From contig MCGO01000088.1 of NCBI GenBank assembly GCA_002104985.1, forward strand, positions 62,001 through 126,000: a DNA stretch of 64,000 nucleotides, in the 5' to 3' direction. The first letter of the stretch is position 1; each line of letters begins with the position of its first letter. The stretch comes from Rhizoclosmatium globosum. Lineage: Eukaryota; Chytridiomycota; Chytridiomycetes; Chytridiales; Chytriomycetaceae. Below the pieces are notes generated by a model. It ran no database searches and had not been told where the DNA came from. It worked only from the letters and a program-made list of their open reading frames with translations. Both the position numbers and the translations under genes were made by a program. Of the stretch, positions 30,921-45,403 are shown piece by piece.

Positions 30921-31264
30921 CGTAATCACTGTTATGGTATACAGGCAGAGGCGGCAAGTCAAAACACAAGGACACAGTTCGAAGAAATTGAAAGCATACC
31001 AACACTATGTTTATTTTGACAGGAAAAGAATGTTGCGATTTACAACGAAGCCACGAGGGAGGGAGGCAAGAGCTTTGCGGCAGGTTGGTCTAGGTACCAA
31101 ACAACTGGATTCTGTGCTTTAACTGTATGATGGAAGTCAGTTGAGACGTCCTGATTGGAAGGAGGAAAGGTGCGGAAAGGGAGAAACGAGAGGATCCTCA
31201 TCCTCTACAAACACTATGAAACAGCGCAAGATTAAGGAATCACATGATCCAGCATTTAACCTTC

Positions 31265-32276
31265 CTATTCGACAGCTACTTCGCCATCTACGCATTGGGC
31301 ACTTCGACTGTCAACATACCAAGGCCAGAAGGGTATTCAACCCCATCAACCAAAATTTCCTTCAAGACTTGTGCCTTTCCTTCACCCGTCGACACAAACC
31401 AAACGTGTTGGGAAGCATTGAGAACTGGGTAAGTAAGAGTGATTCTCGCAGGGGGTGGTTTTGGGGAATCAGTCAAGTACGCGATTGGAGTGGAAGTAAC
31501 ACGGAGAAGGTGGTGTTTGGGGAACAGCGAACAAGTGTGGCCGTCTGTTGGGATGTCCAGATTAGTAATTAGTGAATAATCGTCTTGACGATTTGGGAGC
31601 ATGTCTGGACGCTTAAACCATAATCGTCCTCCAATATCGCATCAATTACGATTGTCTCATCAAGTTGAGGACCAATGTATTGTCGTTGTGCGTTGTTCTT
31701 TTGACTGACCTGGACCCATGCCCAAAAGCACCAAATCAAACACGATCTTGTCTTCTGATCCAAAGAGAGAAACAAGTTGGTTCTTGTAGTCGTCGGCAAT
31801 CGCAGCAGTCTCTTGATCGGAGCAGGCACCGTCTTGGGAGACAAGGAGGGCATCGTTGATTGGATGAATCTGCGATGCTGGAATTGGCACCTTTGAGAGA
31901 AGTTCCTGCTTGATCAGGGCATAGTTTGACTCTTTGTGCGTGTTTGGAACGCAGCTAAACACCAACCATTTAGCCTATCTTTGACAAGCCAAACCAACCA
32001 CTTCGAAGCGACCCACCGTTCGTCCGCAAGAAACACGTGCCACTTTGTCCAGTCAACTGCGCCGCTCTTTGCCAAGTCCTGGTTCAAATGTTAAGTTGGC
32101 GGCGCCGTCCGTTGCGCAAACAAACAAACCTTGGCGACAATCGACGGCAGCGACCCGCCCGAAAACGCAACAACGAAACGACCAGTCGCCGCAATCACCG
32201 AGGACGACAAAGTGGTGATGTCGGCCGCAATCGCAGTGGAAATGGCGGCTGATGTTGCAAAGGCTTTGACTCCCAT
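31265..32276 (-). CDS. 6-phosphogluconolactonase
   Basis: Hydrolyses 6-phosphogluconolactone in the oxidative pentose phosphate pathway, a cytosolic NADPH source. Exons: 32276-32130, 32078-32002, 31954-31710 and 31544 to about 31265. Diagnostic motifs: [57 protein letters not shown] (the catalytic GPDGH block, spanning an intron), [20 protein letters not shown] and [14 protein letters not shown]. All introns are GT-AG. The C-terminal frame is uncertain: one reading stops at 31288, a one-base shift near 31310 extends it to 31265. TRA1 ends 190 bp upstream on the same strand. Confidence 0.92.
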
Positions 32277-32465
32277 TTTGTGTGGAACTGAAGTTAATAA
32301 AACAGATCAAGAATCGTCCCATAATTCAACTAGACTGTCATTGCCTCTACCATATATCTTCTAGTACCAGTCAACCGCGAGAACACTGTCTTAAATAACT
32401 TGGTCGTGAACAGCTCAAATACAACAAATATCAACTTTATTCCCGCGCAAACACAATAAACAATA

Positions 32466-35400
32466 TTACAACATGGCCATAAACGTAGCATCCATTTGTG
32501 CCAATTTGAGGGGATTTCCAGCCTGGCTAATCAAGTCCAAAATCGTCTGATTTGCTGGGTGTCCCGATTCTACCCCCTTTTCACGCTCTGCTTTACATGC
32601 GAGTGCGTTGGTGCGTTTAACAAGCAAGTCGCAGTTGAGGTTGACGTAATCGCGAAGTTGGTTGTCTTGGAACGCGGGTTTACGTGAAGAGCTTTGGAAT
32701 GTAATGAGCTCATCACGAATGAAAATGGAGAGATAGTCCTCCAAGTCCGACTGTAAATATATTAGATTGGTATTCGGAAGAGAAAGGAAATAAATACCTC
32801 AGGTTCAGTAAGGCCGCGCGCAATAGACATTAATGCACTGGTGAAAACACCTTCCATTCCCATCGGTGTGATGAAGTGTTGAATGTTGGGTGTCAATCGG
32901 AATGGAACAGATTCAGTATTCGAGATCAAGAAGGTATTCGAAATCATGGGAAGCACGTCCGAAGTCCAGACATCTCCCGTGCGAATAGAAATATGGAATT
33001 TGTGAGGCTGTCTGGCACCGATACTAAAGATGTAGGTCATGAAAGTAACAGCAGCCATTTGGTTTGTAAACTGCTTTCGCATATTCCATAAATCGGCATA
33101 AGACTTCATGTTTTTGATCATATACTACAATATCCAGAGTTAGACTTCAAACAAACGACTGCTTAACGGTTTACCTTGGTCAGAATGTTCTCAGGAACCA
33201 TCCGATTTGCAATATCTTCCATCAACTCGGTTTTCAGATTCAAAATTTCAACCTTCTAAAAGTGAGAATGAGTTTTCCCAGTATCACAAGTATGTAACTC
33301 ACTCCTTTCTTTCCACCGTCAGCGAGGAAATGAATTTCACGCATTTTTTGAATAAAGTAGAGGATTGGGTCATCGCGATGAATACCAGCATCATGACAAT
33401 GGTCTTCGTAAATGTCTTGCAGGCTTCTATATGAAGGGTCGTCTGTAACCATTCGAACCATTGGGCCGAGAGGGATGATGACGGGTAAATGGAACTGAAG
33501 ACCCCTTCTTCTGCTTTCTTTCTTGCGTTCAAGGGCCCTGCGGGAACCTTTAGAACATTCTTGTTCGCATAAAACTAACTTACCCATTCAAAATTCGGAA
33601 GAGTTGCATGATTCTCTCTTCGCGACGACAAGTTCTAGCAGCTGGATGCTGAATGATGAAAGGATGCAACGTTCCATCATGTCCACGGATTACAACTCGT
33701 CGGGTTCCTCGCATCACCTCAACTTCTGGACTGAATCTGTCAATACGGACGAAATCTTTGCTGTTATCCTTGAGCTGATACGTGTATAATGGTGAGAAAC
33801 CGTTTCGTCAAGTCAGATACAAAACCACTCACAAGGAAGTATTGTCCTGGCACTTCGATTTCATCGAATTTCTGATATTCAAACTCCACGAGATAGTGGG
33901 AAAAGTATTCCAAATGCTGCTTTCGTGGTCGATTATCCAAGAAGATTTCCAGTTTATCACGCCAGTTTCGGAAGTTATCAACCAGTTGTGTCAAATTAGG
34001 TTTGCTCTTGATGAATTCTTCTTCGAACAAGGTTTTGTACTATATGAACATTAATTGAACGAAGTCCACAAAATTGAAAACATACCTTCATATGGTTCGG
34101 CTTCATAGAATCGGCAAATCTAGCGAGATTCATTTCGGTCGTAGCAGTGAGTGTGGTTGTATCACTGAAGTCCTTCGATAATTGCTGGATACCATCGCTC
34201 AACAAAGCCGCCACCAAACGATAAATTTCTTCATCCCCAGACGGCTTTAGCCTCTGATTAATTTGGTCTACCATAGTCTCCATTGAGAGTGTCAACAACG
34301 GGAACGCCGTTTTTAAGAGAGCCATAATCTCTTCCACGTATTCCCACGGTTGCTTGCGAGGCTGTGGAACAGTAGAAGCAGCTGGAGGGAGGGTAGGAGC
34401 TGCTGGTGGCTGCTGTGACCCTGTCACGGAAGCACCAGTCTCCACTTTGACACCTTCATCGTTCGGCTTTGGATCTTCCTGCATTTTGTCTTCTTCCTTT
34501 TCTGACGTCTCAGCGCCAGAATCGTTGGTACCAACTGGCGCTGGAGATGGAGTGGGTGCTGACGGACCTGGTGTTTGAGTGGTTGTGGGGTGTGAACCGG
34601 CAACAGAAGTAGCTGCTTCGTTTGCTTTCGCAGCGGCGACCATAACAGCTTGCTTTTTTAACAACGTGAAGTCTTCTTTCGTAGTTCTCAGTTGAAAGTG
34701 AAGAGCCTGGAAAAAGATTAGTTCAATTCACAAACAGAACAATACAAACCTGAGGGTATACTTTGGCAATTTTCATCAAAATACTTCTTGCATACTTTGC
34801 CTCCTTTCCGGAGAGTGCAGATAGAAGTTGAGGAATAAAAGTGATCCAATACCAAGAGGTGTCTCAGACTTGTAATTGTCGAAAGTCTGGGACAGAGTCT
34901 GGTTCGCGTCGTCCAGCCCCATCAACCAAATAAGACGCGCAATATACTTTCGAGAGCGAGCATTATTATAAATTCCCGCTGCTTGCAAATAGCATTGCAC
35001 AGCTTGAACACCATACTTGACAATTTCAGTAGGCTTCTCTTTGAAGAGTTGATCGTTATATTGCCCCAAGCGGCCCAGGCTTTCGGCAACGCCATTTCCA
35101 TTTGGGTTGCAGATGAAAACGCCTGAACTGCATCTTCATGAAGACCCATTTTCGCCAAGAAGACACCCTTTAATGTGAAGAATTCAGCACTTTGCGGCTT
35201 TGAGAAGTAATGCAAGTTTGTGTTGTTAATGACATCCAATCCAGTCGGGTATTCAATAGGTGACTGGAAATGGCATTTTGCTTGCTCTCGAAGTTTATCT
35301 GGGAACACACTTAGTTTTAAACTTCGAATTGTAAGACTTACAAAATGCTTCCGGAATCTCATATTAGGAAGGGTATAAATCTTGGTGAGCGATGAAATAC

Positions 35401-38400
35401 AAACATCGGTTAACTGATGCTTTCTAGCCACATGAGAAAATCTGTTGATTGTCCAAGCAGTTTCATGGAACCCACGATAAGCGTAGAACTAGTTGGATTA
35501 TTCGCTCCGCCCTGAGGCTGAAGCTGGGGTATAAGGGAACGTATGCTTTGTTAATAGTCGAGAAGACATGTTGACGCCAGGCCACTAAATCCGACCACAG
35601 ACAATATCATCCCACACGTTTGGCAAGCGTTCTCTCCATGTTATCAACACTCCTTTCAGTTCTTGGCTCTTTTGTTCAATGTTGGTGACGTTTGTGGCCA
35701 GCAAGTTCTCTTGGATCTGCGCAGCTTCCTGAAGTTCCACGAAGACCTGGAAAGTATGAAGAAGTGGAATGTGCGCGTTCGATACGATTGTTGGCAGGGA
35801 AAACCAGTTCTGCAAAACAAGTTGGATGCCTTCATCACAGAGTCGTTTGAAATTCTCTCGATCTGGACTTCCGGCTTCTTGTGATTTAAGCAACGACAAA
35901 AGCGCTTCAAAAATCTAAGAGGAGTTAGAAAAAAGAGGCCAAAAGTTTAAGATACCTTTTTTCTTGGTGACTTGGTGTCAGGCAAAGCTTTCAAAGATAA
36001 CTGCAGACTTTCGCGTTCTTGGAACCAATCAGACAGTCTCCATGCACTCTCCAGAACCATTTCAGTGTTTCCTTCATGTTTTGCCAAATCGAGCAGAGAT
36101 CCCATTGCTGAAGCTTTTTCGCACTTGTCACCCATTGATCCTCCCAAGATTATACTCCGACTCAGTGAATGGCAAGAGTCCAGTTCGAGCCTTTGCTTGC
36201 GCGATTTCATACAAACTTTGAGACTGGCCCACAATCCGCATTGTTCAAACGACACGGCTGCATTGGTTTCGGCGAACAAACACCGACGTCGCCATAATCC
36301 GCTGAAATAGTCATCTTCGGACAGAGTGTGAGAAGTTCTCCCAAGCATCCAGAGTATTTCTTTCAATCGTTCTTCTTCTTTGTTCGCAGACATGACACTC
36401 GTTGGGAAGTCGCAGAATTTTGAAGCATCTCGAGAGAAATGTGCCAGGTGTTGAAGTTTTAGCGGCATATTTGACAAGCTGCGGTGGTAGTTCAGGAGCT
36501 GGGATACACTTGCAGGCACCCTCCAACAGAGTCGCGACGACATTTGGTCGATATCCAGTCTGCTTCAAATGGAAGTCTTTACCAAGAAGCAATATCAAAA
36601 GTTTGGTTAATGCAAGCCGCTCATTCACGCTAAGAAGGTTCCAGGTCAACGGGAACAGAGAAATCCAGAGCGAAGATGAAATATCGGCGTCCAGATAATT
36701 GAATTCTCGAGCCGCACGAACAATGAGACCAACATCCATTGAGCGCATTTCATTCAAGAACGTTATGTACTTTGAATGTTCACTTTTCGGATCGCTGTCA
36801 ACTGCCATTGCAGAAGTGTGCGTCGCTTGGATTCCGAAGTTCGTTGCGCTAACACGATAACCAGCACAAGATGAGTTGACAGGTTGAGTCCAATCAATGA
36901 CACCCAGGAGTAAATCAAGTGCTTGACGAATCCAGAATGTGTTGGAAAGAAATTCCCAATTTTGAATCCCAATGACATACTGAAGTCTCGGAAAGAGAGA
37001 TGTTTCCAAGCTTGAGTTAAGTGTTTCTGAAAATGCCTCTCTGATGGACGGGTTGTCTGACTTGGTTCCCATCAAGAACGCTTTCTCCAAACGGACAGTC
37101 AGTTCAGTTCTGGCAAACTTTGGATCGTTATAGATGGACGAAATGAGTTTTAAGTAACTCTCGGATAAATCTTTGTCCCCACGCGTTTCATAGATCATCA
37201 TTCGGAAAACAAGGTTGGCCTTCTCCTTCAATGTAGGGAATGCTTCATTGTGTCTGAAGATCCAATCGTCCACAATCTTGAGCAAACAGTGCAGCAGTGT
37301 GACGTCTTGAGACTCAGTAATCAATTGGGCAAGACAATCATGGAAGGGCCGTCTAAAGTCCTTGAGATTCGACATTTTGGTTCTAACAAGCTCTAGAAGC
37401 ATAATAGCATAGTGGTTAATGTCTCCGATCCTGGTTGGTTGTTGTTTGTTGGAAGCAAATGATCCTTTGCAAGTCTCAAAAGCACTTTGAATATAAAGTT
37501 AGAAAAGCCGTAAATTGTGTCAATGCTTACATCTCATCAAGTCGCCCAACGTGTGTTCATCCAAAAACTCAGGTTTCACTTCTGATACCGTTTTCAGAAC
37601 AGTGAGAAGTGCAAAATGTTCGTCGTAGCTTTCAGTAATTTCCCCGTCACGTTTTCGATCATTTTTAAGAAAGCAGTAACATCAGACGCGTTGCTTGGGT
37701 CTTGAGCCTCCTCACTCAGCGCCGCGGTGTACAACTTAGTGAGGATTGGCGTCATAGACTTGACAATGATTTGATTTTCACTTTGGAGCCATAACTCGAT
37801 CGGTTTCTGCAAGAACGATAGGTGTTGTATAATCCACGCTGAATTGCGATTTTCCAAGACAACCTCTAGAACGTCGATCGTGTCCTTAATAATTGGATAG
37901 TTTTCGTCTTTGAGATCAAGAGAAACGGCCTTATCAAAGTATCCAAACTTGATGGTTGCGTTTGGCCATAACTCCAGCAAAGACTTCAAGACAACCAAAG
38001 CACGTCCGACAAGTGACGGGCGAATGTTTGCTTCCAAAGGTGTAGAAACAAAGCGAATAAGGTAGCCGATAACTGTCTCCATGTTGGTGGTAGCTGAGGC
38101 AATGTCCTGTTCATTTTCATCGACTTCCATTGTGCCACTCTCAGCATTTTTGACTCGCATCTTTTCCCATTTCAAGATCAACTCACACAAATCGATAGAA
38201 ATGGTTTTGGTTTCGGCAGTAGCATTGGCGAGTAATCCTAGTCTCGTGAAAGATGACAAAATATTGATGATGAAGCTGTCTCGGTAAGCAAAGAACAAGT
38301 CCGCGTGTCGAATCAGCAGCTGATAAAGTGTCAAGAGTTGCGACATATTATGGCCTTCCTCAGAAATAACTTTCTTTGTCCAACGAGCAAATGCTGGTAA

Positions 38401-41400
38401 GCTCGAATCCATCGGGGATCCCATTCGCTTCGCGGCAACGGGAAGAAGTACGTCGAGAGCTTGCTTAACCAAAACTCGGATTTCAGACTGATGCGCTTTG
38501 AGCAAAGCGTAGTAGATCTGTGTAGCAATCTTTGGCGGAGTTTCAAACTCATGGACAAACATGGCCAACAACACGTATGACGCCTGCTTACAAGTAGTGT
38601 CCTCCACTTTGATTTGATTCCATGCGAACTTGATGACATCTTTTTTCGTTTCCGCAATTACTGACGATGCGATTTGAATCAAGAGAGAACTCAGTTGAAC
38701 GAGCTCAGCTCTCAAGAAATCATCTATCGCCGAAAGATCATGGTCAACGAGAGATGGATGCCAAAGACGCGATTGAATAAGTGAAATCATTTCAGAGTCA
38801 ATGATTTCTCCGACACACTTTTGTTGGTGCGCAGTTTGAAGAATGGGGATAATCATATAGCGCAAGCTCAGTGTCTTGAGCGCTGCCGACATGCTGGGCG
38901 AACTGAACTCTTCCCAAAAGTGCTGGAGTATCGCACGCCTTTGAGCCGGGGAGTAAGACTGGCATACAGTTTCAAAGAAAAAGGATTTCAAGAATCCATA
39001 GTCAAGAATTTCAGTCGTCCCAAAACCTTCCAAGATTTCAAAGTGAATTGAGAATTGACTGGGGTCGTGAGTTGCAACAGTGATAAATACTTCCAAAAGG
39101 TTGCGGAATTCTTGACTCTTTGACATGTTCAATGCAATGAGTTCAGTTGAGTTTCGAATGCGTTTCCAGTGAGAACGAACATGCGCTCCAAGCTTTTGTT
39201 CTTGTAGTAACCAAGTTGGGCGATAAATCGACACCACTTTCACAATTTGAATAGCGATGGCTTGTAGGTCGTTCGTGCTCGCTTCCATTTCGTTGTTCTC
39301 GTATGTGGCCGCAATCATCTTTTCCGTGTTGTTAAGAACTTCGACTCGGAGTGGGTTGGCACCTTCATCAGCCAACACAGCGACAAACAAGGAAGCATAC
39401 TGAGGGTCGTTGAGACGCTCAAAGAAAAAGTCCATGGCTTCTGCACTATAACGATTTAAGTACTTGACCAACGGAGTTCTAAACGGCGAAGAAATGCTTC
39501 GTTTGAGACCAGTTTCGAGGTCCAATACAGTCTTCACAAGCTCCTCCATAAAGCAGTTCTACAAAATACATATGTCAGCGAACTGCCGAAAAACTCAGAC
39601 ATCACAAACTTACTGCAGCGGACGGAAGCAAATGAAACACGTTCAGAATAGCAACCATGATTTTGATCTCCTCAATCTCTGACAAAGGTCGCGCAGAAGC
39701 AGCCACTAATACAGAAGGCTCAGCCCACTGTCGACAGTGATCCAAGAGCTTCTTTCCGATCTCGACTTTGAAGTAACTGGTCAAAAGCTCAAGCAAACGA
39801 GCCAATCCTTCCAGTCCGGATACAGTGAGTCTCTTGTACTCCTGAAGGTTCACAAGAATGGGCTTCAGTCCAGCTTGAAGTAACTCTTTAGGAAGCTTTT
39901 GCTGTTGACTCAAGACCAAAGCAAGACCTAGATCACAGCTTTAACATACCAAGAAAAAGAATGCAGGCAAACTCACCTTGATATGCAACGTCAACAACTT
40001 CACTACTCTTCGCATACAACGATTTGAAAAAGACAGCAATAATTCTCGCACGAGTGTTTACTTGTCGTGCATGGTTGAAGTCTGCACAGCTCATTGCAGC
40101 TGAAAGCAATTTGATACAAACGACTCGCAAGTTTGTCAACGACGCAGAGTTTTTGTAATGCGATGGCTTGCTAACGAGAGCTTGGTCCTCAGCATCCGCC
40201 AAAGCCAAAGCTTCACTCAACAATCGGACCAGTTGGTCATCAAAACAAGGAATGATGGTCTGAGCGAAAGACAGTATGTAATGGCATCGATGTGCCCGAT
40301 TTGAAGAGCGAATGGGAGCGCCCGAAGTGGTTTTGAGAAAATCGGCTGAAGGAGTCGGTCTTTCACTGGGGTGAGGAGGGCCGAGACATCCTTTCCAGTC
40401 AGCTGGGCCAGCTGATGGAACGTTGATTGAATAGTCTCACGAACAGAACTGTTCGAATTTGACAGCTCCGAGATAAGCTAGAGAAGAAATCTTCAGCAAA
40501 AGATTACAAATTAAATCCTGCATACCAAAGAGATAAGACTGTTGAACTTTGAAACTCGATCCACTTTGATAGATGAACTTGATTCGGTGGCTGATTCTTC
40601 ACTCATTTCAGCATCAGGGTCCGTCGCATTGCAAACCTTCAAAACATGAATCAACGCCTCCTTTGCGCTTTCCGCATTCGAAGTCGCCATCTCCGGTGAA
40701 ACATCTTTCAAGACGTACAATAACGCCTTGATAAACTCAAGCTCGTGGTCCAACATCCACTTAATACCAAACTCCATCCTAGATGTCAATAGCGAGATAC
40801 CCAAACATCCCGCGCTCTTTTCAAACCACTCTTGTTTGTAACAACAGCTGTTGAATTTAGAAGCAAGGATATGGAAGACCGGAAGTTCGTCGATAGTGAG
40901 TTTCCCGTTCTTTTGGACAATCGACAGTGTCATGGAGTAGAACAAAATCAAACAGCGTTCAGTAAAAGACCTTTGCTCAGGAGATTCACTCGTCATGGAA
41001 CGAACGATGGCCGTGATGAATCCATCAATGGCAGATGTAGGAGAGTTCAGAATCACATCAATAGTAGACCCAACCTCCTTTCCCTTCTGCTTCTTTCTCA
41101 CATCCAATGCCTCGGCAACAGCCAAAAAGGCAAAGTGCTGACACAGGTTCTCCAAAAGTGCAATAGCTCGCTCCTTCGTCCCCGCAATCACAGTACACGA
41201 ATACAACACCAACAACACATCCGAGAGAGCTTTATCGCTCGCCTCCTTCTTCTCCTTCTTGACCAAGGGTGGATCAATGAACGGCGAAACAGGGCCCGAA
41301 TCAACTTCCATCGCATCCCCTGGATTCACTTCCGAATCCAATACATAATTCACAAGATCTTCGGTCGCATCATCTACACTGACGAGAAGTGGTAAACACG

Positions 41401-44400
41401 CTTTCGCAAACAGGAAAACTTGCTCTTGATGGAAAGGCAAACAGTCGGGATCCTCCAAAAGCCGCTGAGCAACGGCAATCAATGGATCCAAAGCGATGAC
41501 TTGAGGTTTATCGAGTTTCTGATGGAACGCAAACAGCAGTTCAATTCCATTCTCAGAATTCACACCCCCGTTTCCAGCAGCCAATTCAGGTCCACAGATC
41601 CGTGGACCCGCATTCAAAAGTCGACGGTTTCTACCTCCCAACTTTCCAAGAATCCGAAGTGTAGTATGACTATGCTCCCATTTATACGGCAGTGGCCTCA
41701 AATGCTTCCAAAGCGACTCCATCAACTCATGAATCACAGGCGTCATAATCGGCTCCAAAAAGTCTTGTGTAAGGTTATCGATACACAACTCCAGCGTACG
41801 TAACCCCTGCGATACTAAATCCGAGCTACCTTGGAGCGCAAGCACGAGCGGTTTCATGAGATATGACAGGTACGGCAATAAGACGTTTAGACGAACTGGA
41901 ACCGTCAAGCAGAGCTCGACAAACAGTTCCTTCATACTCTGCTTATTCGCCGTCGCCAATAACACGTTCAGCCCTTCCAACAAGACTTCCAAGAGAGGAA
42001 GAACCTCCTGATACAGTGCTTCAAACCTCCCACCACCAATACTCCTAAACAAAGCACGCAGCAGCAAGAAATAGTTGAGCGGGTCTTTGGCTGTACTGCT
42101 CAACTTCATACTCTTCATGATAATAGCTCCAACATGCGGTTTCAAGATATGCTCGTTCTTCTCAGGATACTTTGTAACAGCCATAAACACAACCTTATAC
42201 AGTCGAAGCATAGACGACGAGTACACTGTATCATCACCACTCAACGACTCAATCCTATCCACCAAAAACCTCAACAAAAGCCCTCCAAAGCTGGGACTCA
42301 CAGCCGTGAAATTCGGCGCACCAACAGGATTCGGACCCACATTCACAAGTCCAAGAAGATACTGCGGAATCGCTTGAAGCCCCCCATTCATAAGGATCCG
42401 ATCAAACAGATACGGCATCTGCGTCGAAAACACTCCTGGAAGACACACGGCTCGACGTACGTGAATATCGCGGCGAAGCTTTCAAATACTTCTTTTTCGT
42501 CTTTGGCGACAAGGGTGCAGAGCGGTCTGCGTTCTTGTCGAGGAGTTCGCCGTCTGGGCCAAAGTTTTCGGATGCAAAGTAGTCAAAGCATTGGAGACCG
42601 TCGTGGAAGATTCGGGCAAAGAGGCGGACTTCGTCGGCGGAGAAACCTGCTGCGAATGTTACTTGGGGTCGGAATCGGAGATTCCTGTTCCTGGCGGGTT
42701 GAAGGCGCGGAGGGTTTGGAGAACAGGTTTGATTCCTTGAATGATTATTTTCAAGAGGAATCTCATGTCTGATGTCAAAGTTTAGTTCACGTTTGTACTG
42801 AATCCTGGGAGACTCCCACCTTTCACCAAATCATGTGTTGCATCAAAAGCCTTCGAAGAAGTTTTGATGGGTTGAACAATTCCCAAATCAATATATCCGT
42901 CCATTGTTGCGACTGTCTCATACGAATCTACGCTATGAACATTTGGAGGATTGCTTCTCATATGATGATGGTGTTTCATGACACATGGGAACGCGTTTTT
43001 CAAAGCAGTAAACTTGAGCGAAAAGGCTTCAAGGATCCTGATGAGAAGCAGTCGGTCTGGAAGAAAGACAGTCAGTCAGTTGTATCATAATGGGGATTAT
43101 GACATACTGATGGGTTTGGAGCTCTCCTGCAAACAGTCGACCAAGTTAACCAACAGCTTTGCACACATATTTTGAATATTTGGAGCCAATGAGTCGTCAT
43201 GCAAGTTACGTGCGTACATGTGAATAGTTGCTGAAAGTTGGGTCTCATTCAAACTGGACCGAATATGGTGAATCAAGTCTACAAGAATGCTATGTGCTAG
43301 GGGTCTTGGTTGTGGTGTTCAGAATTGAGAAAGGCCTACAACACTCGTTACCTTAGAGTCTCGTGACTCGTCACTCCAGCCCCAATCAACACATTCTCAT
43401 TCAACAAGACATCAAAATGCTTCACGAAAGCAGTTTTGAACTCTGTATACCAGATATGCCTGATGGCAACCAAAAGCTCCTTCCGCGTCGCACTCGCTTC
43501 CGGCGGACAATCTTTTAGCAGTCCAACAATCGCATCTGCAATCTGTTCCTGATGCGGCTTCAACATTTGTACAAAGGAACGTAGGATATACGCGATAAAC
43601 GACGCCGTTTTGACTTGAAGCGCCTTAACTCTGAATACGCGACACGGTTCTTGATTTCTGGTGCAACTCCGAAAAAGACTTTCCCCTCGCGTGCAGCAGC
43701 TTCATGGCGTCGCGTTGGGGTTTTGGTTGGAGGAGGAGGCAGTCAAGGATGAGGGGTACGAAGGCGGGAACGTTCGTGTGGACGTAGTTTTTGTGGACTT
43801 GGAGGAGGAGGGCGATTATGATTGGGCATTCTGTGAGGACTTTGAAGGAGGTCATTGAAGTTCCGACTGGTTTTGAAGAGTCTTTTCCGTCTTCGCCTGT
43901 TCCTGAGGGGCGGCGGGGGACGTTGCTTGGGTTTCGGGGGTGGATGGCTGTGAGATTGTTAGTAGTTCTCTTAAAGAATATATTGTGTGAATACTTGCAT
44001 CATCGAATGTATCCACGACAGCCTTCTTGATTCCCCGATACATATCCAAGACGACATCAAAAAATGACTGAACGTGTCCCTCTAGTTCCTGTTTGTACAC
44101 TTTATGCAGTTCGACAATGACTTTGAGCGCCACAACAGCATTTTCCTCATTATCAGATTTCAGGACGTGCATGAGAACAGTCATGATATCAGGTGAATAG
44201 GGACGCAGGACTTCCGTGAGAGGGAATCTGTGAATGATTTCAATGACGGCATTTCGGAGTTTCTAGTGTTGTGGTTTTGTGTGAGAACTGTGCAGTTTTG
44301 ACAGAGAGAGGTTTGGCGTACGTGGATAGGAGAGCCAGTAGTGAATACAATTGGAGTTTCTTTGAGGATATAAGAAAATGCGGGCACGAGAAAGGCCAGG

Positions 44401-44734
44401 AAGCGAGGGTAGTCGTGTGAATGGACAATGTCCATCGAGTCTTTGAGTTCGAGAACAGCCCTGAGTTTGATGTCGGCCTCTGATTGGTTGGATTGGTTGA
44501 GTGGGTGTGTTTGATGAGTAGGTTTAGGGTGGGTTGGTTGGTAGTTGTAGTTGGTTTGGATGAATTGGCAGAGTCAGTTAGACGACCATGCGAAACAAAG
44601 AAAAGGCCACACGAACCAACATCCGAATTGTGGAAGAGCTGTGCGTATTCTGTTTGGTTTAAAAGGGAGAGAGAGTTAGAAGGTGAGCAACAAGTCGGAC
44701 AAACAGACTTACTTTCGCACTCTGTAATGCTCAT
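32466..44734 (-). CDS. TRA1: TRA1/TRRAP, pseudokinase scaffold of SAGA and NuA4
   Basis: About 12.3 kb, many exons. Tra1 is the activator-binding, catalytically dead PIKK shared by the SAGA and NuA4 acetyltransferase complexes. ATG at 44734 (MSITECE, then a GTAAGT donor), joined to [11 protein letters not shown] and [20 protein letters not shown]. Largest open blocks: 42448-40511, 39549-37594, 37402-36311 and 34664-33996; the rest are shorter exons. HEAT and FAT repeats fill most of it. A Pro/Thr/Glu-rich insert lies at 34345-34600 in the FAT region. The pseudokinase domain includes [20 protein letters not shown] and lacks kinase catalytic motifs. The end is [14 protein letters not shown] (FATC position). 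Some junctions, such as 42450-42780 and 43300-43900, may contain frame errors. Confidence 0.9.
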
Positions 44735-45083
44735 TGCCTAGTTAAAAGGTGGTTTAATTAGTACTAGAAAGCAGGTTTAAGTTGATGAAGGGGAGTACTT
44801 TACCCCCATTTGGATAGGATTTGCCTTGTTTTGTTCTCACTCTTCCTTTTCGAGTTAGTTCAAAAAGTTGGATGAGGGAGACCCAAAGTCCAGCACGGAA
44901 AACTGTCACGTGACTTTTACTTGTTCTTCCCGTCAAATCCAATGCATCGAATAACAAAACAATACATCGTACGGAGTAAAGTATATTAGACACATTAGTT
45001 CTCACAAGGACAGGTTATCCAATAAAGGATACAGTTCTACATGTTCTCATTGTTATTCAATCCACTTTTTCAAAAAGCGAAAA

Positions 45084-45403
45084 ATGACTGCTCCTTCTGA
45101 ACCAGCGACACCTTTCCCAATCGCAAAGTTGAGCGCCTTCTTTGCCGGTGGTCTCTTCCTCAACTCGTTTGCCCGATCGATGGCGAGACTCCCACTTAAA
45201 GGAAGTTAGTTTGGCACGAGCGATCCTGCACCTGGTTCTAACTGCCTTACTTAGACCCGCTCTCGTACCTTGCCTATGCTACTGCGACTACTGCGTTCGG
45301 TTACGGTATCCACAAGTTCCAGATTGCGAGGGAACAGCAGCTGGAGGTGGAGAAGGACAAGCTCACAAAGAGAAGAATGCTTGCGGCTGCTGCGGCCGAG
45401 TAG
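45084..45403 (+). CDS. Small mitochondrial membrane protein, complex I 14-kDa (NUXM/B14.5b)-like
   Basis: Two exons, 45084-45204 and 45255-45403, about 89 residues. MTAPSEPATPFPIAKLSAFF leads into AGGLFLNSFARSMARLPLKG, then NPLSYLAYATATTAFGYGIH, KFQIAREQQLEVEKDKLTKR and RMLAAAAAE. Two hydrophobic segments followed by a charged C-terminal helix fit the small accessory subunits of NADH dehydrogenase of the NUXM type. The match is of pattern (FGYG..., then E/K/R-rich helix), not of any single diagnostic motif, so another small mitochondrial membrane protein, such as an ATP synthase subunit, is possible. Divergently transcribed from TRA1 across about 350 bp. Confidence 0.5.

Larger units (their letters stand above)
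30133..31264. other. Intergenic with duplicated short segments, no gene seen
   Basis: About 1.1 kb lacking any convincing coding frame. It contains the two repeat pairs listed separately. It is bounded by the start of Z7 and the 3' end of the phosphogluconolactonase gene. Confidence 0.5.

Noticed and set aside
32466..44734. TRA1 as an active PIKK such as TOR or ATM
   Set aside because: The kinase region lacks catalytic-loop motifs, and the N-terminal and central blocks match Tra1/TRRAP.
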